Both the position numbers and the translations under genes were made by a program. The notes below the pieces were generated by a model. The model did no database searches. It worked only from the letters and a program-made list of their open reading frames with translations, and had not been told where the DNA came from. From assembly GCA_933228895.1 (NCBI GenBank), contig OW121854.1, positions 60,554,609-60,618,608 on the forward strand: DNA of 64,000 nt, in the 5' to 3' direction. Below are positions 12,036 through 24,949 of this stretch, in pieces (position 1 is the first letter of the stretch; the number at the start of each line of letters is the position of its first letter). The stretch comes from Platycnemis pennipes. Its lineage: Eukaryota; Arthropoda; Insecta; Odonata; Platycnemididae.

Positions 12036-13785
12036 CATTTGAAAATATAGATGATGAAGGTTGATATGAAAGGAAAAAAGAAGCCTAGTAGTCCAAGTAT
12101 GATGTTAAAAATGCCCCGCTGCAACTCTATTTTGATACTGTTTTCTAGTTGGAATACGATGATTTCATTGAGATTGCACGATTAGATGTACTCTAGTAGC
12201 GTAGAGAAATATGGGTTTAATTTGGCCGCTATCATCCGAGGGTTCCTGCATCCTCGAGTGATTCATGCACCAATACAACACGATGACTCCCAAACACCCC
12301 AACGGCATTTTCCGCACCATCTGAGCATTCGACCCCGACACAAAACTCATTCACATTTCCAGTCCTTTCTACCTCGTTGACCCCATAGAGTCTTCGGTCA
12401 AAACGTGGGCCATCCACCGGCACCAAATGCCAATCTGATTCATCCACAATCACGCGTCTCGATGCCCTTTGCACATTTTCCCTCCGGCCCCTTCGCCCAA
12501 ACAAGGACGACATGACCCTGAGCTACCGCCATTAAGGCATTCCCGGAAAACACACACAGCCCCTATTTCCTACCCCATTTACACGCTTAAGTGACTTTCG
12601 CAAGCCAGAAGCGGGTGGGGGGGGGGATGACTTTCTCCAATTCGTTTGCTTCACCGTCTTTTTCCCATTCTATTTTGAGGAAATTCATCTTATTTATTTT
12701 CCTCTGACTGTTCAGAATCGGTTAGAGAGGCACGGTTGGAGACTAATCTCAGGAAAAAAAATATTTCTCAACAGATCAGAAGCAAAAATATTAAATTTAG
12801 AAGGGAGGTTAGACAATTCAAGTTACTCCGTGCCCTAACAATTCCAATCGTGATTTATTCTCAAATAATATAATGATCGGGTTCTATCCTAAAGTAATTA
12901 TCATCATAGACTTTTTTCTCATTGAGGTCTAATTTACCCCATCGTTTTATAAGCCAATAACCCTTAAAATGTAGAAAAAATTTATTCTCAGGGTCTTCCC
13001 ATTTAACAACACTCATTAAATCTATTCATCGAAACCTACAATAGCTGTTAGAATACAATCAATAATAAGAACTATACCTTGATAACTTTCATCTTACCGG
13101 TCAAAAGAATAATTGATGAGCATCAATTTTTCTGCATCCTTAGAAAATCCATTACATGGTCTACATTCGTGAACTGTATAATGAATAGCCACTTCAAAGA
13201 TTATAGGTGTTCTAAATATCAGGGTGCGTTTTTATGGCCCACTTTCACCCTCTTTCACCCCTTGTAAACGCTTCTTGTCCTGCGCTTTATCGCCTTTTAG
13301 CTCGATATAAGCTCTTCGTTCCATTAAAATCTGAATGCACTATCCCTCTTCCCAAGCATTCTACTCTATATAACGACCTACGATAAACCAGCGCTTTACC
13401 TACCCCATTCTCACTAGAATAGTATTGTAACTCCGATTACTCCCGTCATAAACTGCCGTGCCTTGTATGACTTGGCACTTTTTTGGCCTCATCCTTATTT
13501 CCTACCCGGCCAATGCCTTATGCGAAATCCTTTCTGTTGCCTATATTTTCTCCATTTTCCTTCAGACTCACTTTTCAAAAAGCTGATGCCTATGTTTTCG
13601 TACCAATATGAATTAAGAATATTTCACCTACTAGAGTGCTCCGAGAATTCATGGTACTTGGAGACACCCTAACGCCCTCGCAGTTTTATTTGTGGTTATT
13701 TGGGGGAGGCAACCAACAACTGAGGACATTTTTTCCTGACAGGATTGGTGAGTAGAACTGTGAACAGGTAGGAAGGAACGTGGAA
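12036..13785. other. no gene seen; GC-richer patch at 12230-12600
   Basis: A moderately GC-rich segment (12230-12600) is open on the - strand for 93 codons (12232-12513), but no domain or codon pattern is convincing. A G-run follows near 12617. The remainder to 13785 is AT-rich and unrecognised. Confidence 0.35.
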
Positions 13786-13789
13786 GAGT

Positions 13790-14015
13790 GGACAGAAATC
13801 CGGCGTCGACATAAGCCTGTTCTTAACGAGAAGCGTCAAGGGGACCTCAGCTTAACGTCCCATCCGACGGATGAAGTACTGGTCTCAAAGTGCTCTCCAC
13901 AAGGCACTCAAGTAGGGACAGGTATAAACAATGAAAAATCTCGACTTGGCCTGGATCTGAACCCTGATCTTCGGGATGGGAGGCCAACCCTCGAGCCACC
14001 ACACCAACCTATCCC
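13790..14015 (-). mobile_element. tRNA-derived SINE, family A
   Basis: On the - strand the head runs GGTTGGTGTGGTGGCTCGAG then a B-box-like GGGTTCAGATCC. The core follows: TCCCTACTTGAGTGCC, TTGTGGAGAGCAC, a CAGTACTTCATCCGTCGG block and CCCCTTGACGCTTCTCGTTAA. It is among the most complete family A copies here. The 86-codon open frame at 13780-14040 is just the SINE read through. Confidence 0.8.
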
Positions 14016-14089
14016 CTCACGCACACGCTCCATTTCATGAAAGAGATATTACTTTTAACTACGACGGTGATTAATTCGTCACCTTACGA

Positions 14090-14330
14090 CTCTTTTAGGT
14101 CCAATTTTTCCATCAGCGCCTCTGCCGACTCCATTTTCTCCTGTCCTTTCCCGCTGCCTAAGCTCCCCAATCTCCTCCGCTCTCAATCCATTTGTCACCT
14201 TTATTTTCCCTCCCCCAACATCCTCCCTCACTCATTTCCTCACTCAAACTCTTCCATCCGTCTTCCTCTTTTATTTAACCTCCCTCCGACAAACACCCTC
14301 TGTACATCTCCCTTCCCCACGGGCCTCCTT
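14090..14330. other. C/T-skewed segment
   Basis: A short pyrimidine-rich stretch with the same character as the larger skewed islands. The 14037-14429 frame is composition-driven. Confidence 0.4.
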
Positions 14331-14464
14331 TCACACAAGGCAGGGTGTAGACCAGCAGTCACTGCCCTTCAACCTTTACTTAGACCTTCTGTGAGGGAAG
14401 CGAACATTCAATGCTATGGTGAACCGTAAACCGAGCGGCAAATTAACTCCGATATTATCGATAG

Positions 14465-15098
14465 GTACTGAGCAAGGAGGTTAGAATGCACGAGAGGAGG
14501 AATCGTAGTTGATTTGAGAAGCCAGCTTCTGTAGGATGGTGGAATGTATGATGAGTGATGTAATGCATTTTTTAATTCGTCAAATAAACGGTGCAAAGTG
14601 AAAATACGTAAACAAGCAACACATATGTAGATTAAATAGGTTGAATTTGAACCAGTTTGTTAGTAATAAAATTAACTCCTATGGGAATCAAATGCATTAA
14701 CACCTCCCTTAAATATCCATAGGAGGTTTAACTGACGTCGCTGTGACGAAGGTTTGGTAAACTGCGTTGTAAAACACATGCATTCTATTGAAAATTGAAT
14801 GAAAACTAAAGTGGCAGCTGGAAGGAATCTAGTGGAGAGATACGCGAAATCAATCTTAGGATTGATGGTGATGATTACATCTAAGGAGAAAAATCCGGAT
14901 TCCATCGTCTTTACCCGTTTTTTTTTCTTTTATATTTTCACAAATTCAACTGCTAACTATGCGTCTATTGAAAAACGCAATGTTTTATGTCGAGGAAGTG
15001 GTGCTTAATCCTTCACAAGCACCCCGACTCTATCTTCGTTGGTCACCCATAGGTTACCAAGCCACCTCCAGTGCATTCTAATCTCTCTGTACTGAGAA
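14465..15098. mobile_element. TIR DNA transposon relic (R1), copy 1
   Basis: The left end contains GGAGGTTAGAATGCAC and the right end is its imperfect reverse complement (GTGCATTCTAATCTCT). Blocks throughout match 24276-24949 in the same order, for example the internal TTTTTTAATTCGTCAAATAAAC versus TTTTTTAATTTGTTGAATAAAC and ACACCTCCCTTAAATATCC versus ACATCCCTTGAATATCC. No transposase frame is visible, so it is non-autonomous. An RTE 3' fragment lies inside it at about 14819-14880. Confidence 0.6.
14819..14880 (+). mobile_element. RTE-type LINE 3' end fragment inside R1
   Basis: The sequence GGAATCTAGTGGAGAG ... CAATCTTAGGATTGATGG ending in TGATGATTA matches the conserved 3' terminus of the RTE copies (GAATCGAGTGGA ... 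CCAATCCTAGGATTGTTGAC then GATGAT). The counterpart R1 copy lacks it, so this is a later insertion. Confidence 0.65.
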
Positions 15099-15980
15099 CT
15101 CCTTTTACAAGCGTATACCGACTTCTTCCGTTCGCCAACACAAATTATCCAATTCAATCCAAAATAACTAATATTGATTGCTGATAGATTTTTCCTTTAT
15201 GCTTACGTTTAGTCACACTAACGAAATAATGGATACCCATGTGTAACTAAGCGCCTAAAATCAAGGGGAGTGAGAAAAAAGACTAAATTAAATAATTGTA
15301 TACTTTTTGTACATACAAAAGCTTTCATCGAAGATGCAAGTGAAAAAGAGCATTTTCTGCTATTTGCAATGATAATTTCATAATGCCAACTTGCAGTAAT
15401 ACTTACAAGCGATACATTCGATATCTAATGGTGATTTTGAGCTTCTAAGCTCTATTAATGCCAAAGACAAGCGACAGGTATAAATCGATAAGAGGTACAC
15501 TTTATATAAATGTTTTATCGATAGCGTCATAATGGTATTGATTTTAATAATGCACTAATACCTATTTTATTTCTTACTTGTCAAGTCTAAGTACCACATA
15601 GGGTGCTTTTATAAGCGGGAAAATATTATTTGTGGCTTGAGCATTTATCGCGTCAAAATTATCGTGTGTAAATGTGGCATCCTATGGGAAATCGTGTAAC
15701 ATTTGGGTTATCGTAAAACATTTAGGTAATATGGGTATCGTTTGAAAGATTATAGTGGCGAAGATGTTCCGAACAGATCAAAAGCAATATCGCTTTCGTC
15801 GGATGGACGTGTCCATGTCACCGATGACATGCATAAACGGGAGAAAAAATCGGTTTCAGATGTCATTTTTTTTCATGTCGCATATTATTGACCCTGATGA
15901 CCAATGAAGTCGAAACTTTGACGCATCGAAAGCCGCGCAATAATCATTGCCGGCATTGTAGGAACCAAGGCATCCTGCTT
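15099..15980. other. AT-rich stretch with one GAAAC-box module
   Basis: No gene is recognised. At 15894-15916 the motif CTGATGA, a short GAC/GTC potential stem, then GAAAC resembles a hammerhead-type core. Nothing supports its activity. Confidence 0.35.
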
Positions 15981-16230
15981 GCGTCTACAAGGGCGGAGAA
16001 TAAGCAAGAAATTCAGCCACGCCTTCGATCAAGGAGGTAGGTGGAAGGCAGGAGAAGGTTGGTGAGCGATCACAGCGCCACGCCCTGTCACGGCCGGAGG
16101 GTGAACGAGGGGAGATGGATGGTGCAGCTTGTCGCTGACAAGCGAGCGGGTTCGGAGAAAGGGACGTGAGGGAGAGGGTGAGTTGGAGGAGGGGTGGCCA
16201 GTAGAAGAGGAGGGACCGATTCCTCATTCC
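15981..16230. other. G/A-skewed segment
   Basis: A purine-rich + strand segment (GGAGGTAGGTGG, GAGGGAGAGGG type runs) of about 250 bases; open frames on the - strand are by-products. Confidence 0.4.
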
Positions 16231-17344
16231 TCTTTATAAAATAAATCCATCGATACGAGTGGGTAGGAAGAATAAAGAAGAAATTCCTATTGTCATATCT
16301 GCGAGAAAACCTGAACCGTAGGCAGTCAACGTTTAGCTTTCTCAAGGAGAGGTTGTGACTATATTAGCAGTAAATGTGCCAAAATATTTTGTAACAGATC
16401 TCAAATACTAACCTGAGTCAGGAATAACTCGAATCATAATCTTATCAGAATCAGATATTACGAGGGTGCAAGAGCAAAGGTTAACTTATTATTATTATAA
16501 GAAGGATACATTTGTTGGACTTGATTTGTTGACTACATACATCGCGGGAAAATAATGCCTGAATTAATATTTTTCCATACTCTTGTGGTGTTACTTTGTG
16601 GATGATCATAGTATTAATTAAACTTGTTGTACTTTCCCACACAGAGAGTGACATTAGATAAATACGCTTAAGCGTTGAAACCTTTGTTGTTTTTTTAGTA
16701 AAAGATCTGTGTATATACAACAACTTTTATTAATACTCCTGTCAAAATTTCATGTTTCGTGAACATTATTATAAATTATAACAAATTAATCGTTTAAAAT
16801 CATGACACATGCATTTTTTCATTAGGGAATGAAACGCTACACACTAACAGATGTCAAATAAGGAGGTACATCATAGCTAAAAGGTGAATTATCTATATTG
16901 ATCACACCTGATAATACTGTACGAACATACAACGAACCAAGGCTAGTAGTGAAAGTTCACTTATTTATGGCAAATTTCATATTTTTACAAGCAATGCATT
17001 CGAATTTCAAAATATGCTAATATTCCACACAATATTGCCTGAACACACTCAATTCCAACAATTTAGATGGAATATAATTTATATTTCTCCACCTCCAAAT
17101 GACGGTATTTCATTACTCAAAATAATAAGACCAAGACAGATCCATTAGCATCCCGGGCAACCAACACCGGTAGTACATGAAGTGCAATGTGGACAAAAGC
17201 GTAGATAATAGTAGTAAAGAACAGTGTAGATAATAATAAAAGGTCTTTATTTGGGTGAGATTGAGACAAAACTGTCCCATTAACCGTCTATCCCCTAAAA
17301 AATTAAAAACCTGTCCGGGATTTGCACCCGGACCCGAAATTGCA
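16231..17344. other. AT-rich stretch, no gene seen
   Basis: No gene or element identified except a 50-base segment near 17221-17285 that is shared in inverse orientation with 47655-47705. Confidence 0.4.
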
Positions 17345-17580
17345 TTTAACTGGACGCAACTAAAGATAGTGAAAAATGAGACAAATGAAGAAGTATTGGT
17401 GATGGTAGGGGAAGAAAGGATTGGGGAGGTAAGGAGAAGAGTTAGGGGCAAGGTGGAAAAAGTAATACGGGGAGCGTTTGCTGAAGAATGCCATAGAGAG
17501 AAGAAGCGGGATTCAAGGAGGAGCATTACTGGTAGTTTGGATAGAATAATGGTACCTCAAGCTGTACATCATCAATAATA
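17345..17580 (+). mobile_element. relict LINE C-terminal region
   Basis: The frame around 17255-17578 contains TNEEVLVMVGEERIGEV, matching the TNEEVLRRVGEERS-type block at the C-terminus of RTE-type LINE polyproteins. The downstream part is diverged and ends in CATCATCAATAATAATAAC, a short-repeat tail of the kind these elements carry. This may be a different subfamily from the copies at 22803-43839. Confidence 0.5.
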
Positions 17581-18929
17581 ATAACCAAAGAGACCTCCCC
17601 AGGATTTGAACTCGGACTTACAGGCAGAAACCGTCGTCATCGTTAATTAGAGCATTATTAAAAACATAATTTAAATTATTAAATTATAATTGTTTAAATT
17701 GATTATTAAAAAGCATTAGTTAAAAAAAGCACACAATTAAAATCATTCAACAACTTATAGTAATTTTTATATATTTGGGGAGAAGTATGAAAACGTTTTA
17801 TGTGGAGGAAGTGTGAAGAGAAACTCGGTGAATTTAGCATTCTCTTAAAGAAAAGCGCCAAGGGATTGACTATTTTACGCTGTATCAAACTATATATGTA
17901 CTAAACTTGAATTGGTCTCCACACAGAGTTCAAGTAAGGTCTGGTATACCACTGAAAAATCTGCTATTCCTGCAACTAAAGGATAAGGTAGATCTGTGCT
18001 CAAGCCATTGCACCAACGTGATCCTTTTCTGTGGCCCACTTTCTACCCACTGGGCTACTACACCACCAAGTGAGTAACTATCAAGATCGATATCGTCAAG
18101 GTGTGATATAGATGGGAGGATAAGTCTATTGTGTAACTGTTTCGGCGGTTATCCGAGGCATAGGACAATTTAATTATTTTTTTTACTTTCCATTATAATT
18201 TCGGTTTTCCTTGATGGCCTGCATGTAGGGCGTAATGGACAGAACCACCGCTACAGATAAAAACTAATAACATATTTTCTTTTAATCAGCGATAAAAAAG
18301 GATGTAATTCAGAGATGAGTATTGAAAGCCTATTGGGAATAGAGGAATGAATCCTCGTAAGAAGGACTGCGGTGGGTGATTAATAGCCTGATAGAATGGC
18401 ATGATGATCATATCAGCCCACATTCACACAGCCATTTCAAAAATCAACGAAAGCAGGCGGCCGAATCTTATGAAAATTGTCCTGATGTCTCATTGCTACC
18501 GAAGACTATTCTAATGTTCAAGAATGAATGGACCGCAAAAAAAATTGAAAACGGTAAAATTAAATTGTGAGATTTGTTATTCATATCGCATCGGTTTGCA
18601 TTTTATGGCATCGTTCTAGAGTTATCAAGATGTGAGCTCCGGACATAAATATGTCTGTTGTTATACTTGTTAGATAATTACGGCACTATAATAGTGAAAA
18701 ATTTACGTTAAAAAATAATTAGACACTTTTGGCGGTAATTACCGGATCGAATTCCAATTTAGAATCTAGCTTATTCCCGTTAGTGGAGTACTTTCTTCAT
18801 AGAAGAAACCCCTTAAAACTTAATTCTACAGCCACGACATTTGGTGAAAAACCTCGCAAAACACGTCTTCTTTGTTCACTTGCGGGTATCATTTCGTTTC
18901 GTATTAAACATAAAAAAATGTTAGAGTGA
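17581..18929. other. AT-rich stretch; a tRNA-like B box near 17595
   Basis: A - strand B-box-like GAGTTCAAATCC near 17595-17610 may mark a SINE head remnant. Otherwise nothing is recognised. Confidence 0.3.
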
Positions 18930-19112
18930 TTTTTTACAGTAGTAAACTACGGCTTATCACACATCCAATTACTAAAGTTAATTCGCACTTGAGATTTTAA
19001 ATCCTAAGACAAACGCACAGCATCCATGCCCGGGGTGGAATTCGAACCCGCGATCTTCGAAATTCTAGATCAGCGCGTTACCGACCTGGTTACCGTGGTT
19101 ACAGCGAAGTTT
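18930..19112 (-). mobile_element. tRNA-derived SINE, family B
   Basis: On the - strand the head CACGGTAACCAGGTCGGTAA is followed by GCGGGTTCGAATTCC (B box) and CCCCGGGCATGGATGC. The body continues GTTTGTCTTAGGATTTAAAA. The GGGCATGGATG ... TTTGTCTTAxGATTTAAA signature is shared with 33545-33695. Confidence 0.75.
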
Positions 19113-22100
19113 TGCCTCAAACATCAGTCAATTTCTGCAACCTCTGATTATTAAATAACTGATTGGAGACGAGAAGGCATGTAATCACCGATTAAAATAC
19201 AAGAAATACACTTGCACCTAAGGCAGCGAACGTAGGTTCAACAAAATATACTTGCACTCAATTTTTCTCTACCAATCTACTAACAAGAAAAACTCAAGCA
19301 GGGACATTTTTCAATTTGGCCAGTTTTAAAAGGCAGCATGCCCACAAGATATGAGTCTGAAAATTTACAAGTCGAGATCACAATAACCAGCACTTGCACT
19401 CTTGTGAAGTAGCTTTTAGCTCGCAAAATGGACTTATGTACAGTCGGTACGCACTTGGATATGCAAAATGTTCCAATCGCATATGTCTCCTGAAATGAAT
19501 CTGTATTTTTGAAACGGACCCCGAAGGGATATGTAACACTCGAAATCGGCGATTCGAAGGAAATTAAAATACGGAAAGTACACAAAATGTTGCTGCTAAA
19601 ACTATTGCCACTCAAAATCACGAATGACGTAAAATTTTGTGATGAAACTAAAATTATCGGCTTACTTATGTGTGCCTCTTCCGTGTGTACCATAGTAATT
19701 ACATTCCACTCCAACAAAGAAATTTTTCAGCTCTTATCTTGATAGTTGGGCTCGCTCTCACGCAAAGGTTAAATAAATTTGAATAGGCACTAGCACATTA
19801 CCATATTTCATTCGGTTCCATTCGGTGGAAGTTGTTTTCCTTCGATGGGGAACACTCGCTGATTCTGGATACCATGAAACCAAGCCACTTCGCAGATGAA
19901 ACAAATGCCAGGGAATCCAGAATATCCATTCTTATAATTCCATTTGCTCGTCGTTAATCACCAGGTGAATCTTGATGACTTCACCTTCAATCATCAATCA
20001 CATCTTGAACTTCACTTCTTCCAATGTTGCTGATGACAATGCACTTTTCCACGCAGTTGGGACAGCAAAATGTAGGCCACATAATAAAAAGGATTACAGT
20101 TATCACCTTCCTCGACCAAGAATCGTTCGTCGACTGACTTTTGTTTGTAGCAACCGAACCAACCGCTCCCAGCTTTCCTCTGTCTTTATGTGCGGTAGCC
20201 TCTCCATCGAGGCTCTAAAAAATTCACCTCCGCCACTATAGCCACCAATTTTTTTTGCACGCGTTTATTTTCAGTTTAATCTGAGATAGGTACCCGGTTG
20301 TGGAGGCTAGTTATAGAAAGGTCTCTTATTACAGACTCATCTGAGGCCGAGGCAAGGGTGGGGAAGTCGGTGTCGACATGGCTGGAAATGAAATTTGATA
20401 TTTTCCCCCATCTGGGTGAAGCGAGACGAATAAACTAGTGCCTTGAAGTACAAAGCAAGCATAAAAAAGCTTGTCAGCAGTTTCGAGCGGATGAACCACC
20501 AGGTAATAATAATTTAGTTTTAAAAAGTGAGATAAAAGATATATTGGACAGTTATATTGCTAATTAGACAAAGGTATCGTAACTGCAATTATGGATGCGT
20601 AGTAGTAAAGATAACATCAGCTTGCTGGTAATCGCCAGAATACCGAGTAATTTTACTTTAAAATAACTCTGTTAGCGATAGTAATTGCGCCAGAAATCTC
20701 AACTTGGGAATTGACGAAGAAAATGCAGAGGGAAGAGAAACAAACTTCATTACGGCTGATGAATTTTAAAATTTTAAAGATCTTCCAATAATTTGATTCC
20801 AAAAGCATTTCAATCAGCTGCGCTATAAAACTGCGCATAGAAACCTCCTCAGTTTCACTCCAATGGAGATAGTTTATCTTTCTTGACAGACATAATGACT
20901 GATCATTGATGTATTCTGAAAATCTGATCACAAAACTTCGTCCCGGGCTACTAAAAGGGAATCATCTCGATCGCATTATATGCAGCAATATTTCTGAATA
21001 AACGTTTGGTAAATAATGGCTAGAATGAAAACATATTTCTGTCGTGGTCACCATTTTTTGCCTCAAGCAAAATTCGGAGAACTTTATCTAATAGGTGATA
21101 TTCACTTTCTCTGTCTCCGGTCCCTAACCCTGAATAGGGAACGTGAGCATATATACGGCTGTGGTCACTTGGTCAGTCGGAATAAAGTAATAATAGTCTA
21201 TCACAGTTAATGAAGAGCCTGAGCAAAAATGCTTGATGAAAACATCGGAGACATTTCGTTAGCTCGATGAGGAAGGAGTTTGGCCCAGACACTGTAAGAA
21301 GATGAATCTTGATCCGTATCATACACGTAAAAACATTCGCTAACGTAGCAGTACATGAATTCATCCCACAAGAGAAAAAGGTTACGTTCAAAATCTTGGT
21401 GAATGATTTTTTCTTCGATTCTACTTTTTAGATGCAGATCACTTTGGTATCAGGAACGGGGAAACTCAGATTGTAGTTGATATTATGAAAGGCAACCGAC
21501 AGGCGACGTTATTTGCACAATTTAAATTTTGTCTCTTAATTGATAGTCAACGGCTCACGTACAAAATAAGTTGTCGAAACTTTTGGTTATAAAAACTACA
21601 TCAGATACGTAAATGATTGGTTGAACCTTGACTGCATATGAGCGTAATTTCGGTTCTTTTTTAAATTCAGAAATAATTAACTAGGCACAAAACTGGCCAC
21701 AAAAGGGCAGCGTCGTTGTTAGCTTGCTCTATTGAGTCATCTACATACATAACGTTCGTTATTCATAATATCCCTTTATTCTTCCTCCTATAAAGTCCAG
21801 TCTAATTATCGAAGACCCTCCATAAATTAAGTAGCATAGCAAATGAAACCCCTTTTTTATGTATGATACAAGAGAGATCCTTTATAAAATATCCCTTTTT
21901 TCTAAGTTCTTCTACGTATTCCCGCGATTTTTATTTGGAACGTAATTATTCATTGAACCAGGAATGAATTCACAATGTATATCTCTTCCAACGTAACGTA
22001 AGCTTACACCCCTCCCCCCCTAGCCCCCCATCCCGTGCGGATATGTTCATAGTCACACTTGACCCAACCCCCTCAACCCCATCTTTAGGTTTACGTTAAT

Positions 22101-22189
22101 TTCCTATCGAGAGTAGATAATGGATCTATGTTTAAACCTTCCACCCGAGACGAACGGAGTGGTCATCCCGAAGAGCTCTCCTAAGGTAC
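19113..22189. other. no gene recognised
   Basis: A 145-codon - strand frame at 19280-19717 and a 77-codon + strand frame at 19509-19742 overlap in a segment of ordinary composition. I recognise neither product and see no splice or start support. The rest is AT-rich. Confidence 0.35.
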
Positions 22190-22290
22190 GCAAGACGGGA
22201 CTGATATTTTGAAAATTTTTCCACTACCGGAAGTCGAACCAGCAGGACCTCCGGTTGGAAGATCGGTACTCTAGCAACCACATTAACTCG
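22190..22290 (-). mobile_element. tRNA-like SINE head remnant
   Basis: On the - strand, GTGGTTGCTAGAGTACCGAT with CTGGTTCGACTTCC resembles an A-box/B-box pair spaced like a tRNA-derived SINE head. The body downstream on the - strand is not assigned to a family with confidence. Confidence 0.45.
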
Positions 22291-22802
22291 AACATTGGGA
22301 AAACTCGTGCTATCACTACGGTCATTAACAAATTCCATGAACAACATATATTTTTATTGCGATATATGTGCCTTTTTGTTGCATTAGACGTACAGTTTAA
22401 TGAAGTGGGATGCGGGAGTGGAAGCAAATACAATTCTTCATTAAATGAGGAGCAGATTGGAGAGCTGTATAACTCATTCCAACACATATGTGGCAATATG
22501 TGACATTCTCTCTTGGCCTTGCCAGGGGCCACACATATGTTACTCAACGCTGATTTTTAATTTTTTACCCCCTTCCCCTACTTCCTTTTTACATTCCATG
22601 ACAATCTCATAGAACCAGCCCACCTACCCTCAATTACGTACAGCTGCGAATTTAACCCTCTATTTTGTGATTCGTACATTAAATTCTTTATGAATAGGTA
22701 CTTTATTTATGTCCCAATACTATCTATCATTCATTCACTCATTATCTAATGTATCATCATTAACATTTGAAGTAGGAATGGATTTTTCGAGTATTTACAA
22801 GC

Positions 22803-23262
22803 GTGGAAGTGAGGAAATATTTCACTAGAACATAAACTTGGAATATTGTACGATGTGACAGCAAGTCATGGACAATGACAGCAGCAGAGAAGTCAAGGCT
22901 GGAAGCATTTGAAATGTGGTGCTACCGAAGAATAATGGAGAGAAAATGGATCGACCGAGTGACAAAAGAAAAAGTCTTAAGAAGAGTGGGAGAGAAGAGA
23001 TGTCTACTGAAAATCTTAAAAAGAAGACGGGACAACTTAATAGGCCACACCTTATGACATACTGGCCTGATGAAGGCAATCATCGAGGGAAAAGTGAACG
23101 GGAAGAGGAAAAGGCAGGCCTCTTATGATATATATGGAACAGGTTATGAAGGATTTAAAAGAGAGGAGTCACGTCAATATGAAGAGGTTAGCCGATAGAA
23201 GAATCGAGTGGAGGGCTGCGTCAAACCAATCTTGGGATTGTTGACCGATGATAACGATTTAT
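22803..23262 (+). mobile_element. 5'-truncated RTE-type LINE, C-terminus and 3' end
   Basis: It starts within the coding region (GTGGAAGTGAGGAAATATTT corresponds to VEVRKYF). The readable segments, split between two frames, include a SWTMTAAEKSRLEAFEMWCY-like block, WIDRVTKEKVLRRVGEKRC and the KRLADRRIEW block. The 3' end carries CCAATCTTGGGATTGTTGAC followed by GATGATAACGAT. RTE elements are non-LTR retrotransposons that copy by target-primed reverse transcription and typically truncate at the 5' end. Frameshifts near 23055 show it is inactive. Confidence 0.8.
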
Positions 23263-24275
23263 CCTAACGTAACGGAAGGACTCTTCCCCTTTTTTTCTCT
23301 CTCGATCAAGCATGGTAACTGTTGGCGGGATCCATCCCACCTTTCAGCGTTACTCAATAGCCTGCCCCAAACTCTATGTAATGAACATTAAGCGGAAGTT
23401 CGGCACAGTCACTCATTGTCACCTCTCCTTTACAGAAAACATATCTTCAAATTCCATGATTTGACGCAAGAGGTGGTAGAGGGTAATGAATGATAATAGA
23501 ATGATGCGAGAGGAGAGCGAAAAGCTATATTTTAAAAATACAAGGTGGGGAAAGAGTGTATTAGCCCTATATTATTGAAGTTTGCTAAGACTTAGTTGGA
23601 CAGCAAAGTGTTGTGAAAACTTAGTTCGACGTAACTCAGTAAATAGAGATAACATAAAAAGTATTATCATTAGTAAACTAAAGTTTTGAGTTGCTCTGGG
23701 AAATAGTCACCTGTGCGAAAAATTTAAGTGCACGGGCATAAACTGGGACAGCAGGAATAAGACAGTAGCTTGTGTAGCCTTTTGAGGGAGGTATATTACG
23801 CCTAAGTTTTTAGGAGTAGAATTCACTGGGCCAAAGAGGCATTATATGGTAGGAGAGAAATTAACCCAAAAACCTCTGTAAAAGATTTTAGGGAAAGGTT
23901 AGTGACGACTTTAATATGAGGTATACCATTTTAAGGTTGTAAAACACTCTCCTCAGCTTAGGTTGAGTATTATAGTGTTGAGGATCTTAAGATGGGTACA
24001 GAGTGTACAGAGGGTACGATGAATAGCAAAAAAAGAAATAACACATTAGGTATTAAATATGGACGATGAGGAAGGTCTCAGAGACCTCAGATACTAGCAC
24101 TTGGTGGAAGTTGGCGGAATAATTAAGTAGAGTTGATTTTACTGAGTACTGAAATATGGAATGGAGAATGCGGGAAAAAAAGGAAAGGGTAGAAAAATGA
24201 TAGTCATTTTTTTAATCGCTTGAGGAAGGAAGGATGAATGCTGATCTTGGAAAAAGTAATTTTGTAAGGAAGACA
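23263..24275. other. AT-rich stretch, no gene seen
   Basis: About 1 kb without a recognised element. Confidence 0.4.
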
Positions 24276-24949
24276 TTCGAAACGTTGGAATGAACCAAGG
24301 AGGTTAGAGTGTTGGAGGAGGAATTGCAACTGATTAGAGAATCCTGCAGACATCTTAGGCCTGCTACTCGCGATTTCGCATAAATCATCCGGCCCCGGGA
24401 GGTTTTTCACTGCCCGGGGAATTAATTTCTATGTTTGTGTAAATCATATTAGTTGAACCCGATATAAAGTATTATGAAGTACCCGATGTATTGTTTTCGG
24501 GTCAATGATAAATAAATAAATTAAGTGATACGATTATGGGAAAGGATTTTTTAATTTGTTGAATAAACTGTGAAAAAGACGTAAAAACGGAAAAATGTAC
24601 CAAATAGTTCAAATAGATTAAATTCGAGCTATATTTAGTGATCAAATTAAAACCTAGGGAAATCGGATAAATTAATACATCCCTTGAATATCCTTTGGAA
24701 GGTTAATTGACACCACTGAGATGATATTTGGGAACGATTTCATTGTAAAGTATGCTTTAATTACAAATAGTCACAATAAGGGGCAGCATAAACCCCAACG
24801 TTTTGTGCGAAGTAGGTGAGGCCTAATCCTTCTGAAGTAGGTACCTCAATTCTGAATTCGTTGTTACTCATAGGCTGGAACGCCAATACTTCCTACAGTA
24901 CATTCTAATCACCTTGGAATGCACAAGAGTTGCTATAGGAACGTTCCGA
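24276..24949. mobile_element. TIR DNA transposon relic (R1), copy 2
   Basis: The left end has CCAAGGAGGTTAGAGTG and the right end ATTCTAATCACCTTGG, an imperfect inverted pair. Internal blocks align with 14465-15098 (see that entry). The copy contains an insertion from about 24355 to 24510 that is absent from copy 1 and looks like a family B SINE. No transposase frame is seen. Confidence 0.6.
24355..24510 (+). mobile_element. family B SINE inside R1 copy 2
   Basis: CTATGTTTGTGTAAATCATA then CCGATATAAAGTATTATGAA GTACCC parallels the family B body (ATGTTTGTCTTAAGATTTAA, GCGATATAAACTTAGCCATT, GAAGCACC) seen at 33545. The tRNA-like head is poor, so the call rests on the body and on its absence from the other R1 copy. 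Confidence 0.5.

Noticed and set aside
19280..19717. A 145-codon - strand frame in AT-rich DNA
   Set aside because: It is longer than most chance frames here but has no recognisable motif, and a + strand frame overlaps it. Without homology evidence I do not call a gene.
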